From: Siderastrea siderea
Lineage: Eukaryota > Cnidaria > Anthozoa > Scleractinia > Rhizangiidae
DNA length: 64,000 nucleotides
Reading direction: 5' to 3'
NCBI GenBank assembly: GCA_964030785.1
Contig: OZ034968.1
Location: 52,357,230-52,421,229, forward strand
Below the pieces are notes generated by a model. It ran no database searches. It was not told where the DNA came from and was given only the letters and a program-made list of their open reading frames with translations. The position numbers and the translations under genes are program-made. Within the stretch, counting starts at the first letter, position 1; every line of letters begins with the position of its first letter. Below, one piece after another: positions 1-8,751 of the stretch.

Positions 1-536
1 GGTTGATCAGCCCATCGGAAGAAGCCACACGTTTTCTTGGAACAAGTCAGAAACAACCGATCGGGGTTCTGGGTCGAATGACTCTGTTGAAGCGTAGCGG
101 GTTCACGGCAAAAGCATTGTAAACCACCCCACATGTCCAACACTTCTACATGAGGTTGACTATACACAGCTTTCATATACTCCAGAACTTTATCTTGACC
201 ACAAAACAGCAAACACGGTTGCATGGGACATTTCACATACTTCCATCCCTTTTGAGATTCTCGGGCCTCCAAACGCACCTCATGGTAAGGACATACCATA
301 GTGTCCACTGAACTGGGAGGATCATACACGGTCGTCAAGGTGAATTGAGGTGATGGGGGTGATTGCTCCACCATGTCATTCAATTCTTTCATCATATCTT
401 CCACAGCAGCTCGGGTGTCTTCCACCACGTCGCACACCACAGGATCACAGTCCACGGGCGTCATATGTTGAATGCTCTTCTTCTTCTTCTTCCCCTCTGG
501 GGGATGGGTTGATTTTCTCTTCCGATCGACAGACAT
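1..536 (-). CDS. Dual zinc-binding protein with GRF-like C-terminal finger (3' end outside window)
   Basis: The minus-strand frame opens at ATG 536-534 and stays open for 178 codons to the left edge, so the C-terminus is missing. The N-terminus is basic (KRK at 6-8, five lysines at 16-20), suggesting a nuclear protein. Residues 82-112 hold a first zinc-like cluster (C82, H85, C103, C108, C112). Residues 141-177 match a GRF zinc finger: C141-x-C143, N157-P, R160, F162, C165, C170, then FFRW-x-D. GRF fingers bind single-stranded nucleic acid in topoisomerase III, APE2 and NEIL3 proteins, and nucleic-acid binding is inferred here. A minus-strand TATA box (582-575) lies 46 nt upstream of the start. 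The gene diverges from the SLOG gene on the other strand. The exact family is not recognised. Confidence 0.72.
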   Translation of the reverse strand, partial: MSVDRKRKSTHPPEGKKKKKSIQHMTPVDCDPVVCDVVEDTRAAVEDMMKELNDMVEQSPPSPQFTLTTVYDPPSSVDTMVCPYHEVRLEARESQKGWKYVKCPMQPCLLFCGQDKVLEYMKAVYSQPHVEVLDMWGGLQCFCREPATLQQSHSTQNPDRLFLTCSKKTCGFFRWADQ

Positions 537-570
537 CGTACTCAAAGGTGGATGTCACCCCCACTGCCCA

Positions 571-735
571 TGCCTTTTTATACCTTAGACCCTTGACTGT
601 CATTGGTCAGCTTATCCTAGCCATATAAGGACTTGTTATCTTCCCATTGGTCAGCTTGTTCAATCCAAATAAGGTCCTCTTGTCTTCCCATTGGTCAACT
701 GCCCCTATTTAAGACGGTCCCTTGGTCACTAGATC
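571..735. promoter_or_regulatory. Bidirectional promoter with CArG and CCAAT repeats
   Basis: This stretch separates two divergent genes. A minus-strand TATAAAAA lies at 582-575 and a plus-strand TATTTAAG at 706-713. Between them is a ~43-bp unit present three times, each starting with CATTGG (near 601, 645 and 689), an inverted CCAAT box followed by TCA. Two units carry a perfect CArG box: CCATATAAGG at 621-630 and CCAAATAAGG at 665-674. In the third unit the equivalent place is occupied by the TATA element. CArG boxes bind SRF/MADS factors in animals; use of host SRF here is inferred. Confidence 0.65.
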
Positions 736-751
736 TTCATTCTCAAAAGCC

Positions 752-1444
752 ATGCCCCCAGACATGATGATCGGAGAACAAGATCTCGGTGCCTTGGAAC
801 TGCAAGTGGGTCATGGCCATGTGGTCTATACAGGGGGAGCCAAAGGTACGGATGCCCTCGTGGAAGAACAGGCCAAACACTTTGGAATGCAACTAGAAGT
901 CCTGGTCCCCCCGAACCATCCTCGATCCACTTTCATCACCCCTTCTACGGTGGAAGTCCTCATGCTGGCCAACCCCCATCTTCACCAGGCAGCGGAGAAA
1001 CTAGGCAAAAAAATGCCCAGTCATTTTTACACCCTGCAATTGCTGCAACGCAATTATCAATTGGCCAAAAAAGCCCATACCATCTATGCCTTTGGCATCT
1101 TGGAACCGGATCATAAACGCGTGAAAGGAGGCACTGGTTGGACTGTGCAATTGGCTATGGATCAAGGCAAACCCGTCTACCTGTTTGACATCCCCAGTCA
1201 ATCATGGTACCGCTCGGACCATTACTACCAAGTCAATGAGAATGCCGCCACCCTGGTCACTGGCAGTCAATTTGTCCCTTGGGGACCTAAAAAGCCCACC
1301 CTACATCAAAGCAGTGCTATTGTGGGATCCCGGGATGTGGACGAGAAAACCCGAGCCGAAATTCAAGCCTTGTTCAACCGCACCTTCTGTCTACCCGAGA
1401 ACATTGATCAATTACGCATGGAACTGGAAGACTTTCATTTGTAA
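752..1444 (+). CDS. SLOG-superfamily (cpYpsA/DprA-like Rossmann) protein
   Basis: A 230-residue protein is read from ATG 752; an upstream in-frame TTG at 722 is rejected because it sits too close to the TATA box at 706. The Rossmann-type nucleotide-binding signature TGGAKGTD is at residues 27-34, followed by QRN at 99-101, GGTGW at 126-130, PVYLFD at 141-146 and a second-half motif SAIVGSRD at 188-195. These are hallmarks of the SLOG superfamily (YspA/cpYpsA, DprA, LOG), whose members bind nucleotides or nucleotide-derived ligands. The substrate cannot be told from sequence. It is intronless and lies in a compact virus-like cluster between a divergent GRF-like gene and a convergent unknown gene. 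Polyadenylation signals lie at 1686 and 1725. Confidence 0.8.
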   Translation: MPPDMMIGEQDLGALELQVGHGHVVYTGGAKGTDALVEEQAKHFGMQLEVLVPPNHPRSTFITPSTVEVLMLANPHLHQAAEKLGKKMPSHFYTLQLLQRNYQLAKKAHTIYAFGILEPDHKRVKGGTGWTVQLAMDQGKPVYLFDIPSQSWYRSDHYYQVNENAATLVTGSQFVPWGPKKPTLHQSSAIVGSRDVDEKTRAEIQALFNRTFCLPENIDQLRMELEDFHL

Positions 1445-1751
1445 TTTCTTAGTTTTTACTTTTGGAATTGTACATAGCTTTTCTTTTTTAATTTTTTTAC
1501 TTTTTATTTTTTTTCCAATTGTACATAGCCATTTTTTATTTTTTCAAATTGTAGATAGCTTTTTTCAATTGTACATAGGAACGCCCCACCCGCGTGGCAA
1601 AGAACACAGACCACCCATTGTAACATCAACTCTTTTTAATTAAAAAATTTTAAAAACTGACAACACTGAGTTTGCACGTGGATCATAAATAAATGTCTCT
1701 TGACTCACAGTTGCCTTGACTCACAATAAAAACTCAACGGGAAATAAATGT
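1445..1751. repeat. Shared 3' region of two convergent genes, with four short AT-rich repeats
   Basis: This gap between convergent stops holds four imperfect copies of an AATTGTACATAG-like word (about 1466, 1517, 1550 and 1568) in a T-rich tract. TTTATT strings near 1504 and 1537 would be AATAAA on the minus strand, and AATAAA on the plus strand occurs at 1686 and 1725. Overlapping 3' ends of the two transcripts are therefore likely. Confidence 0.5.
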
Positions 1752-2309
1752 TCATTGTTCTTCCAACACGCAATTCACTATCTCCACCGCCTCCCTCTCC
1801 ATCTCCTCCAACCATTTCTTCTCGTCCTCTCGCTGTCTCTCCACTTCTTTAAAAAAATAAACAATTTGCTGCCAACGGTCCCCCGCATGCACTCGTCGCA
1901 GGTTAGCACCCAGGTAATGGTCCAACTCTTTAAAATCCTCCATGGTGATGATCCAAAACGTAGGATCCATGGTGTATACCAGGCGCCGACAAATAAACGG
2001 GATGATCCGCTTGGCCAGGGTCCTGTGCAGTATCTTCACGATCTCTGGGTGTGGCCCACGGGGGTGACCATTCTCGGTCTCCACCACGTACAGCACCAAC
2101 ATGCGAATGAAGGCCGCCACGCGATGTTTATTGAGGGGGCGCCACGCTTCTTCCCTCCTTTCATACACTCGCCTCGTGTGGCGGTCCAAGGGGGTCATCT
2201 CCGGCCCTGCTCTCCTCCTCAAGTACTCTTCTCCACTCACGTTCATGTCACTGCCCAGGGACCCCAACCGCCTTCTCGTTTCAGCCATTTTTGGTTCACC
2301 AAAGAACAT
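1752..2309 (-). CDS. Unknown basic, helix-rich protein of the virus-like cluster
   Basis: An intronless frame of 185 codons starts at ATG 2309, or at ATG 2288 (MAETRRRLG), which I cannot separate. The N-terminal third is rich in arginine and glutamate. The middle has a hydrophobic stretch (FIRMLVLYVV, about residues 67-76). The last 40 residues are strongly charged and would form a long amphipathic helix or coiled coil. No catalytic motif or known family is recognised. A minus-strand TATATAAG box lies at about 2373-2366, 64 nt from the first ATG. A plus-strand frame of similar length (1716-2378) overlaps it but lacks a matching promoter and is taken as a shadow. The promoter and the compact spacing are the main support for this being a gene. 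Confidence 0.6.
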   Translation of the reverse strand: MFFGEPKMAETRRRLGSLGSDMNVSGEEYLRRRAGPEMTPLDRHTRRVYERREEAWRPLNKHRVAAFIRMLVLYVVETENGHPRGPHPEIVKILHRTLAKRIIPFICRRLVYTMDPTFWIITMEDFKELDHYLGANLRRVHAGDRWQQIVYFFKEVERQREDEKKWLEEMEREAVEIVNCVLEEQ

Positions 2310-2545
2310 AAGTCAACACTGACTGAACTCAAAGCTAAGAGTGACGTCCTGGGGTCTCCCTTGACTTATATACCCTAATTCGCGCAATGCACCATGGTCT
2401 ATCTAAGGAGGGGGGAGGGGGGTCCCCCCACCTCTTCCCCTCTCAAAGCATGATGGGTCTTTTCTCTCATTGGCCTATTCCCTCCCACGTGACCCTTTTG
2501 GTTCTCTATAAAAAACCCCCTGTCCCATTCCATCTTTCACACTCA
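2310..2545. promoter_or_regulatory. Divergent promoter region (second of the cluster)
   Basis: It lies between the 1752-2309 minus gene and the three-gene plus string. On the minus side it has TATATAAG near 2373-2366 and a TGACGTC element near 2342. On the plus side it has ATTGG (inverted CCAAT) at 2469, a CACGTG E-box at about 2487 and TATAAAAAA at 2507-2515. The plus TATA is 39 nt before the first ATG, so the mRNA leader would be only a few nucleotides to about ten long. Confidence 0.6.
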
Positions 2546-2743
2546 ATGGATGATCCAGTCCTCAGTCCAGAAGCCCAACAAGTGATTGATCGTCTACGAG
2601 CCTTGTTGTCTCGACTCGAAAAAGACTTGGAACAGATCCGCTTCAAAGCTTCTTATTTTGAACTGCTCCGACTTCATAGTCAAAAACAACTCAGTCGGAA
2701 CGAATTGGCTTTATTAACTTTGAAAAACTTCTACCGGTGGTGA
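2546..2743 (+). CDS. Small helical protein, first of a paralogous pair
   Basis: Sixty-five residues from ATG 2546, chosen because it is the first ATG after the TATA box; the same frame is open upstream but that part lies in the promoter. The protein is charged and probably all helical (pattern SPEAQQVIDRLR, then ELLRL and SRNELALLTL). It aligns over most of its length with the next gene: SPEAQ..IDRL against SPQAL..IERL, FELLRL against FQELCRL, and ELALLT against EFQLLT. No known family is recognised. Its TGA is immediately followed by the ATG of the next gene. Confidence 0.6.
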   Translation: MDDPVLSPEAQQVIDRLRALLSRLEKDLEQIRFKASYFELLRLHSQKQLSRNELALLTLKNFYRW

Positions 2744-2977
2744 ATGGGTGACAAACCCGACAAGATCACTCCTAGCAAGGTCAGCCCTCAAGCCCTGCAC
2801 ATCATTGAACGTTTGGGAGAGATCCGAAAACAAATCAATCACCTGGTTCAACCTTTACGTTACAAGATCACTTTTCAAGAACTGTGCCGACTCCGAAAAG
2901 AAGGGATCATCACCACCGTCGAGTTTCAACTCTTGACCAATCCACTGTTTGATCCTTTCACCGATCCTTTCGCCTGA
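2744..2977 (+). CDS. Small helical protein, second of a paralogous pair
   Basis: Seventy-seven residues starting directly after the preceding stop (TGA-ATG, no spacer). It is a diverged tandem duplicate of the 2546-2743 product, with an added C-terminal tail rich in F, D and P. Function is unknown. The stop TGA at 2975-2977 shares its last base with the ATG of the RING-type gene, so all three frames must be read from one transcript, or by reinitiation, unless undetected internal promoters exist. Confidence 0.6.
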   Translation: MGDKPDKITPSKVSPQALHIIERLGEIRKQINHLVQPLRYKITFQELCRLRKEGIITTVEFQLLTNPLFDPFTDPFA

Positions 2978-3366
2978 TGGCTCAACCCCCACCATGTGTG
3001 ATTTGTTTGACACCTCTCGCCAATTATACCACGTTGAGGTGCTGTGGTATTCCTTGTCATGTCGTCTGTGCCAAGCAACAGAACCATCAGCCCCGCCTAT
3101 GCTCTACCTGCCACGTTCCTCTTGTCGTCCAGGAAGTCCTCCATGAAGACTGGAAAGAAGACCCGGATTTTATGCAGCATGTCAAGGACGATTGGAAAAA
3201 CAATCCTATCTGGTATGGCATTTGCTATGAGAACAACCACGCCCTCCAAGGATTCTGGGGAGAACTGCGCGATCCCTATGAGCCTCACCGCAAAACCCTC
3301 TACTTTCTGGGTCACACCAAAAGCCTAGCCATTGGACGGATGAAAACCTGTATCAGCTTCGCGTAA
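2977..3366 (+). CDS. RING-type zinc finger protein
   Basis: A 129-residue protein. The N-terminal 45 residues carry a RING-like cysteine/histidine pattern: C7-x2-C10, C22-C23, C27-H28, C31 and C42-x2-C45. RING fingers usually recruit E2 enzymes for ubiquitin transfer, and small RING proteins are common in DNA viruses. The remaining ~80 residues are rich in W, D and H (DWKEDPDF, DDWKNNPIWYG) and match nothing I know. The ATG overlaps the upstream stop by one base. AATAAA at 3422-3427, 56 nt after the stop, is a good polyadenylation signal for the three-gene message. E3 ligase activity is inferred only. Confidence 0.7.
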   Translation: MAQPPPCVICLTPLANYTTLRCCGIPCHVVCAKQQNHQPRLCSTCHVPLVVQEVLHEDWKEDPDFMQHVKDDWKNNPIWYGICYENNHALQGFWGELRDPYEPHRKTLYFLGHTKSLAIGRMKTCISFA

Positions 3367-3495
3367 AAAAGGACACCCCCATGTTTGGACATTGAACTCG
3401 TTTTTTTTCTACTTGTTGTCAAATAAAAGATGTTGATATATGATTTACATTAAACTATTTTCTTTCCCCGCGCCTGCCCATTAAGGCTCGCAAGA

Positions 3496-3654
3496 TCAGA
3501 TGAAGAAAAGAATACCAGGAGGAGCATGCCAGACTGGCTGGCATCAGAGAGAAGAAAGCCAAGCATGAGCAAGATCCTATTAAGAAGAAATCGAATATCT
3601 TCATGGACCCGTCGCAAGCCGCCCTATTAGACTTTGTTTTCTCTCACTTGTTGT
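3496..3654 (+). pseudogene. Possible coding remnant (basic/charged frame without start)
   Basis: After a TGA at about 3499 a charged frame runs to TGA near 3652 (EYQEEHARLAG, REKKAKHEQDP, MDPSQAALLDF). It ends in a CACTTGTTGTGAAA string resembling the CTACTTGTTGTCAAATAAAA found after the RING gene stop. This could be the last part of a further cluster gene whose 5' part was lost, or chance. There is no start codon and no promoter. Confidence 0.25.
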
Positions 3655-3759
3655 GAAAAAAAAAAAAAGGTTGACAATAAATTATTTTTTTTATTTTCTT
3701 GTTTTTTTAGACTCAAGGACCACCCTCGTTCCCCCAATTGGACTTTGGACTTTGAGCCC

Positions 3760-3945
3760 GCGTTTTCTCAGCGGATTTACTTCCCCTTGAGCCCACGATC
3801 CCTTTTTCCAACTGGTCAGCGGTTTCCCTTTCCAAATCACGTGACTTCCGGTTGCACGAGCCCGCGATCCCTTTTTTTTTCCACTGGTCAGCGGTTTCCC
3901 CCTCTTAAAAACACGTCACTTCCGGTTCCGGTTATGACGTCATCC
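3760..3945. repeat. Promoter-like ~75-bp direct repeats at the right end of the virus-like block
   Basis: Two imperfect copies plus a partial one share GAGCCCRCGATCCC, ACTGGTCAGCGGTTTCCC and CACGT-x-ACTTCCGGTT words (about 3760-3790, 3790-3855 and 3868-3930). They carry an E-box CACGTG, ETS-type CTTCCGG sites and a palindromic TGACGTCA (CRE) near 3935. No gene follows before host repeat DNA, so this looks like a terminal or enhancer region. Confidence 0.5.
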
Positions 3946-5542
3946 TTACATCAAAACGAGGCAAAGTGTGCCATACGAGCCTCCATTACTACTATCATCT
4001 TGCAAGCTTTCCAAGCGCTTTCTACGGCCGGCATTACGTTGGCGCTGTTTATGACAACTTTCAGACTTCTGTTTTCTTTTGGAGCGCAACACTCGGAATT
4101 AATCTTCACAACTAGAGACGAAGTTTCGAGCCTTTGCACAAACAAGAAAACACAAAGAACAAGAAAAAAACATCTCATAGCCAAAACATACTCATTTTAT
4201 TCAATTTCAGTTACTTAAACGTTACGTAATAGTATATCCCCTACCCCGTCGTTGATAGCCCTAAAACTGGCGATGAATTCACGTCTGTAAACAACTGTAC
4301 CAGAAATTTCAAGTTCTCCAAACAAAGGCTCACACACCCGTGGCATAACCACGTACAAGCTTTGCTATGTGGTTTGCCCTGTTAACGGATGATACATATC
4401 TGTTGCGTTATCTAATTTGAAAACCCACAACCTAAATTTCAAACTACAAATCTATGAAACAAAACCTTTCTTCGAAGTCGTTAAAAGAAAGCTTATAAGT
4501 CTGTAAATTGAAGCTAAATCATATCAGCAACTTTTCCCATTTTTTGCAAACTACATTAAATCAATGGAATTTGTTTTGAGAATGGAATAACGTTTGAAGA
4601 CACGAAGTTAAAGTAACGTGGAACTGGGGGAGGACCAGAGTTTTCTTCCGCAAAATGTCACCTTGAAAGTTTCTAACATGGGAAGACTTCTTTTCTTTTC
4701 AATGCATTAAGAAGAAGTAACAGCAGCTCTAAAATTTCGGAGTAAGATTCCGTTCCTTCAAATTTTCAGGTAGAGAATTCGAACAGATCAATCAGTCTTA
4801 GCTTACACAAATGTCCCTTCCATCAGAAATTGTAAATCATGAAAAAGCGAGAAATCGCTTTTTAAGTATTTTGCTTAAATTTTTTCATTAAGTGCCCTGA
4901 ATTAGCATCGTTGTTTTGAATTTTACTGTAAACAGACTTTAATCAAGGCAGTCTTTACTTAAGATAGTGAAGCACAGTTCCTTATCAACGTATTTCATTT
5001 GGCCCGAGTAACTAATATCCTTTCTCTTCTTGCCTCATAATTTCACATGATATGTACTTTGGACACGCCAAACTATCTTGAATGACTTCCTCTTAAAATA
5101 TTCGGTGTAAGAGACTCGGTTTATGTATTCAGACATTTCTTCTTTTCCTCCTTTTTAATCAATACCATTTATATTTTTCAATGACATTGCATGGTCAACA
5201 GATGGTTTGTATAATATGATGAACATTTCTTGTGAGTTAATTTTTATCTAAACTAAACCTTAGTAAGCTTTTAATAGTTTTATAGCCGAAAAAACAAACG
5301 AAGAAATAACAGTAACGTATTTTTAGATCTCTTCACTATAATCCTATGCAATATTCTAGATAAAGATACATCCTTTAATCCACCCCTCCCCCTCTTGCTA
5401 CGTTGGCTTCAAGAACGATTCTCCCGGAAACAAACTCGTACGAGATTTTTCCTATTCTCCGATAGCTCGGTTTAGTGAAAGCGGTGTTATTCTCAGAGAC
5501 CTGCGTCATTCCTTCGAGTTCTCTTGAAGGAAAGGTTCAAAA

Positions 5543-5836
5543 ATGGTTCGTCTCTTGATCAGGTTTCTCGTCGTCGCATCTGTGATATTACTCTCGCGTT
5601 TCACAGCTGGAATTTCTTCAGAGGTGCGTAATTGTGATTAGATATCTCATCCCCACTAATAAATGGCAATTTGATTTTAGTATTCATCAGAAAAAAACAA
5701 CAAATTGGAGGGAATGGACTACATTAAAGCTAAAATTTGTACTGAAGATGAAATATATTTGAAGAACGATACCGCTTTCCCAATTTTCAAGTCCAGGCGA
5801 TACCTTAATTTTGTGATTGTGGTCAATAACGTGTAG
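5543..5836 (+). CDS. Small secreted protein, copy 1 (two exons, 78 aa)
   Basis: Exon 1 is 5543-5623 (27 codons) and encodes a signal peptide: MVRLLIRF then a hydrophobic core VVASVILL and a small-residue region TAGISS. The donor GTGCGTAA at 5624 is followed by a 57-bp intron ending TTTGATTTTAG at 5680, with a polypyrimidine-poor but AT-rich acceptor. Exon 2 (5681-5836, 51 codons and TAG) continues in phase 0. The mature part is charged, with a single cysteine (residue 47), an N-D-T glycosylation sequon at residue 56, and dibasic RR at 66-67 before a hydrophobic end (NFVIVVNNV). No family is recognised. One cysteine argues against a disulfide-knotted peptide. No clear TATA box or AATAAA is seen; AATAAG lies at 5885. 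Confidence 0.7.
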
Positions 5837-6134
5837 AGAGGGCAATTTTTATCCAAATTCCTTCCAAAATCGTCAAATATCAGTAATAAGGTTAGATCAT
5901 ATTGGTCACTTGTCTCATGTTATGCCAAATCTAGGAAATTAAGAGAGATATTAATATTGTGCAAAAATTCCGAATTATTTTCTCTCTTTATTGGATCCGT
6001 TATTTGGCTTTTTAGTATTGGAAGCTAATTTTTAAGTTTTCGTTCTTTGCTTTTGCGAAATGAATTTTCCTAGTGTTTATTTACGTTAAGTGTTACTGAC
6101 TAAAATCTGCCAGGGTAATCTTTCAATTCTTTAA

Positions 6135-6269
6135 AAATATTTTCTTTCGCTCTATCATAGTCTTATCAGAGCGACAGTTTTAACAAGGGAGGAAATCAGT
6201 AATCAAGGAGCGCTGCTGTTATTTGTTCTCGCCGCTAGTTCATTTCTGGTTTACATTTTCACTCGCTGA
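6135..6269 (+). other. Conserved hydrophobic reading frame in repeat unit 1
   Basis: A 44-codon frame without ATG ends in TGA at 6267. It contains LTREEISNQG followed by a membrane-like segment (ALLLFVLAASSFLVYIF) and ends TR. The same frame is open at 8617-8751 and 11090-11224 (unit 3 changes NQG to NRE), and in unit 4 has its own ATG. It could be an unplaced exon, a microprotein or a relic; its incoming phase does not match the signal-peptide exon. Confidence 0.3.
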
Positions 6270-8024
6270 GTTAGTGACACTGACGGACAAATCAATATAG
6301 GTGAAAGAAGTCCGAGGCTCCTTTTACAAAATAAGGCGTAGAATAATTTCTTTATTACTGCTGTTTAAGTAAGTAACAGACTCAAAATCATCTCGCTAGC
6401 TTTCCAAGCACTTTCTACGACCCTTATGTTAGCGCTTAATTTATGACAACTTTGAGACTTCTATTCTCTTTGGGAGCGCAAAACTCGGAATTAATCTACA
6501 CAACTAGAGAGGAAGTTTTGAGCCTTTGCAGAAACAAGAAAACACAAAGAACAAGAAAAGACATCTTATAACCAAAACATACTCATTAAATTTCAGTTAC
6601 TTTAACGCTACGTAATAGTCTATCCCCTAGCCCCTCGTTGATTGTTCTTAAACTGACAATGAATAACACCTCTGTAAACAATTTGTACCAGAAATTTCAA
6701 GTTATTCAAACAAAGGCTCACACACGCATGGCATAACCACGTACAAGCTTTGCTATGTGGTTTGCCCTGTTAAGGGATGATACATTCTGTTGCGTTATCT
6801 AATTTGAAAACCAAAAATCTAAATTTCAAACTAGAAATCTATGAAACAAAACCTTTCTTCAAAGTCGTTAAAACAAACCTTATCAGTCTGTAAATTGAAG
6901 CTGAATCATATTAATAACTTTTCCGTTTTTTTTTTCTTTTTTGCAAACTACATTTAATCAATGAAACGTGTTTTGAGAGTAGAGTAAAGTTTGAAGACAT
7001 GAAGTTAAAGTAACGTGGAACTGGGGGAAGACCAGAGTTTTCTTTGGCGAAATGTCACCTTAAAAGTTTCTAACATGGGAAGATTTCTTTTGTTTTCAAT
7101 GCATTAAGACGAAGTTTCAGAGATTACGAAATAAGGTTAGGGAGTGTTTTCGGAAATTAAAAACTAACAGCAGCTCGAAAATTTGGGAGTAAGATTCCGT
7201 TCCTTCAAATTTTCAGGTGGAGAATTCGAACAGATCAACCAGTCTTAGCTTACACAAATGTCCCTTCCCTCAGAAGTTGGAAATTATGAAAAAGCGAGAT
7301 ATCGCTTTTTAAGTATTTTGCTTAAATTTTTTCATTAAGTGCCCTGAATTAGCATCGTTGTTTTGAATTTTACTGTAAACAGACTTTAATCAAAGCAGTC
7401 TTTATTTAAGATAGTGAAGCTCAGTTCTTTATCAACGTATTTCATTTGGCCCGAGTAACTAATATCCTTTCTCTTCTTGGCTCATAATTTCACATGATAT
7501 GTACTTTGGACACGCCAAACTATCTTGAATGACTTCCTCTTAAAATATTCGGTGTAAGAGACTCGGTTTATGTATTCAGACATTTCTTCTTTTCCTACTT
7601 TTATCAGTACCATTTATATTTTTTCAATGACATTGCATGGTCAACAGATGGTTTGTGTAATGTGATGAACATTTTTTTGTGAGTTAATTTTATCTAACCT
7701 AAACCTTAGTTAACCTGAGGGGAAAAGGTACCTTAAAAGTAAGCTTTTAATAGTTTCAGTTATAGCCGAAAAAACAAACGAAGAAAATACAGTAACGTAT
7801 TTTTAGATCTCTTCACTATAATCCTATGCAATATTCTAGATAAAGATACATCCTTTAATCCACTCCTCCTCCTCTTGCTACGTTGGCTTCAAGAACGATT
7901 CTTCCGGGAACAAACTCGTACGAGATTTTTCCTGTTCTCCAATAGCTCGGCTTTAAGTAAAAGCGATGTTATTCTCAGAGACCTGCGTCATTCCTTCGAG
8001 TTCTCTTGAAGGAAAGGTTCAACA

Positions 8025-8318
8025 ATGGTTCGTCTCTTCATCAGGTTTCTCGTCGTCGCATCTGTGATATTACTCTCGCGTTTCACAGCTGGAATTTCTT
8101 CAAAGGTGCGTAATTGTGATTAGTTATCTCATCCCAACTAATAAATGGCAATTTGATTTTAGTATTCATCAGAAAAAAACAACAAATTGGAGGGAATGGA
8201 CTACATTAAAGCTAAAATTTGTACTGAAGATGAAATATATTTGAAGAACGATACCGCTTTCCCAATTTTCAAGTCCAGGCGATACCTTAATTTTGTGATT
8301 GTGGTCAATAACGTGTAG
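8025..8318 (+). CDS. Small secreted protein, copy 2 (two exons, 78 aa)
   Basis: Exon 1 is 8025-8105, the intron 8106-8162 (57 bp) and exon 2 8163-8318. The product differs from copy 1 at residue 5 (L to F) and residue 27 (E to K). Exon 2 reads identical to copy 1 base for base, whereas flanking noncoding DNA has scattered changes. Splice sites (GTGCGTAA, TTTTAG) and phase 0 are kept, supporting an active gene. Confidence 0.7.
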
Positions 8319-8616
8319 AGAGGGCAATTTTTATCCAAATTCCTTCCAAAATCGTCAAATATCAGTAATAAGGTTAGATCATATTGGTCACTTGTCTCAT
8401 GTTATGCCAAATCTAAGAAATTAAAAGAGATATTAATATTGTGCAAAAATTCCGAATTATTTTCTCTCTTTATTGGATCCGTTATTTGGCTTTTTAGTAT
8501 TGGAAGCTAATTTTTAAGTTTTCGTTCTTTGCTTTTGCGAAATGAATTTTCCTAGTGTTTATTTGCGTTAAGTGTTACTGACCAAAATCTGCCAGAGTAA
8601 TCTTTCAATTCTTTAA

Positions 8617-8751
8617 AAATATTTTCTTTCGCTCTATCATAGTCTTATCAGAGCGACAGTTTTAACAAGGGAGGAAATCAGTAATCAAGGAGCGCTGCTG
8701 TTATTTGTTCTCGCCGCTAGTTCATTTCTGGTTTACATTTTCACTCGCTGA
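8617..8751 (+). other. Conserved hydrophobic reading frame in repeat unit 2
   Basis: Same frame as at 6135-6269, unchanged in sequence over the membrane-like segment, stop TGA at 8749. No start codon. Confidence 0.3.

Noticed and set aside
1716..2378. 220-codon plus-strand frame opposite the 1752-2309 gene
   Set aside because: No plus-strand promoter; composition (P, H, L runs) is typical of an antisense shadow, and the minus frame has its own TATA box.
3634..4218. 194-codon frame across the junction
   Set aside because: It runs through low-complexity T/A tracts, promoter repeats and the host repeat boundary; no domain and no start context.
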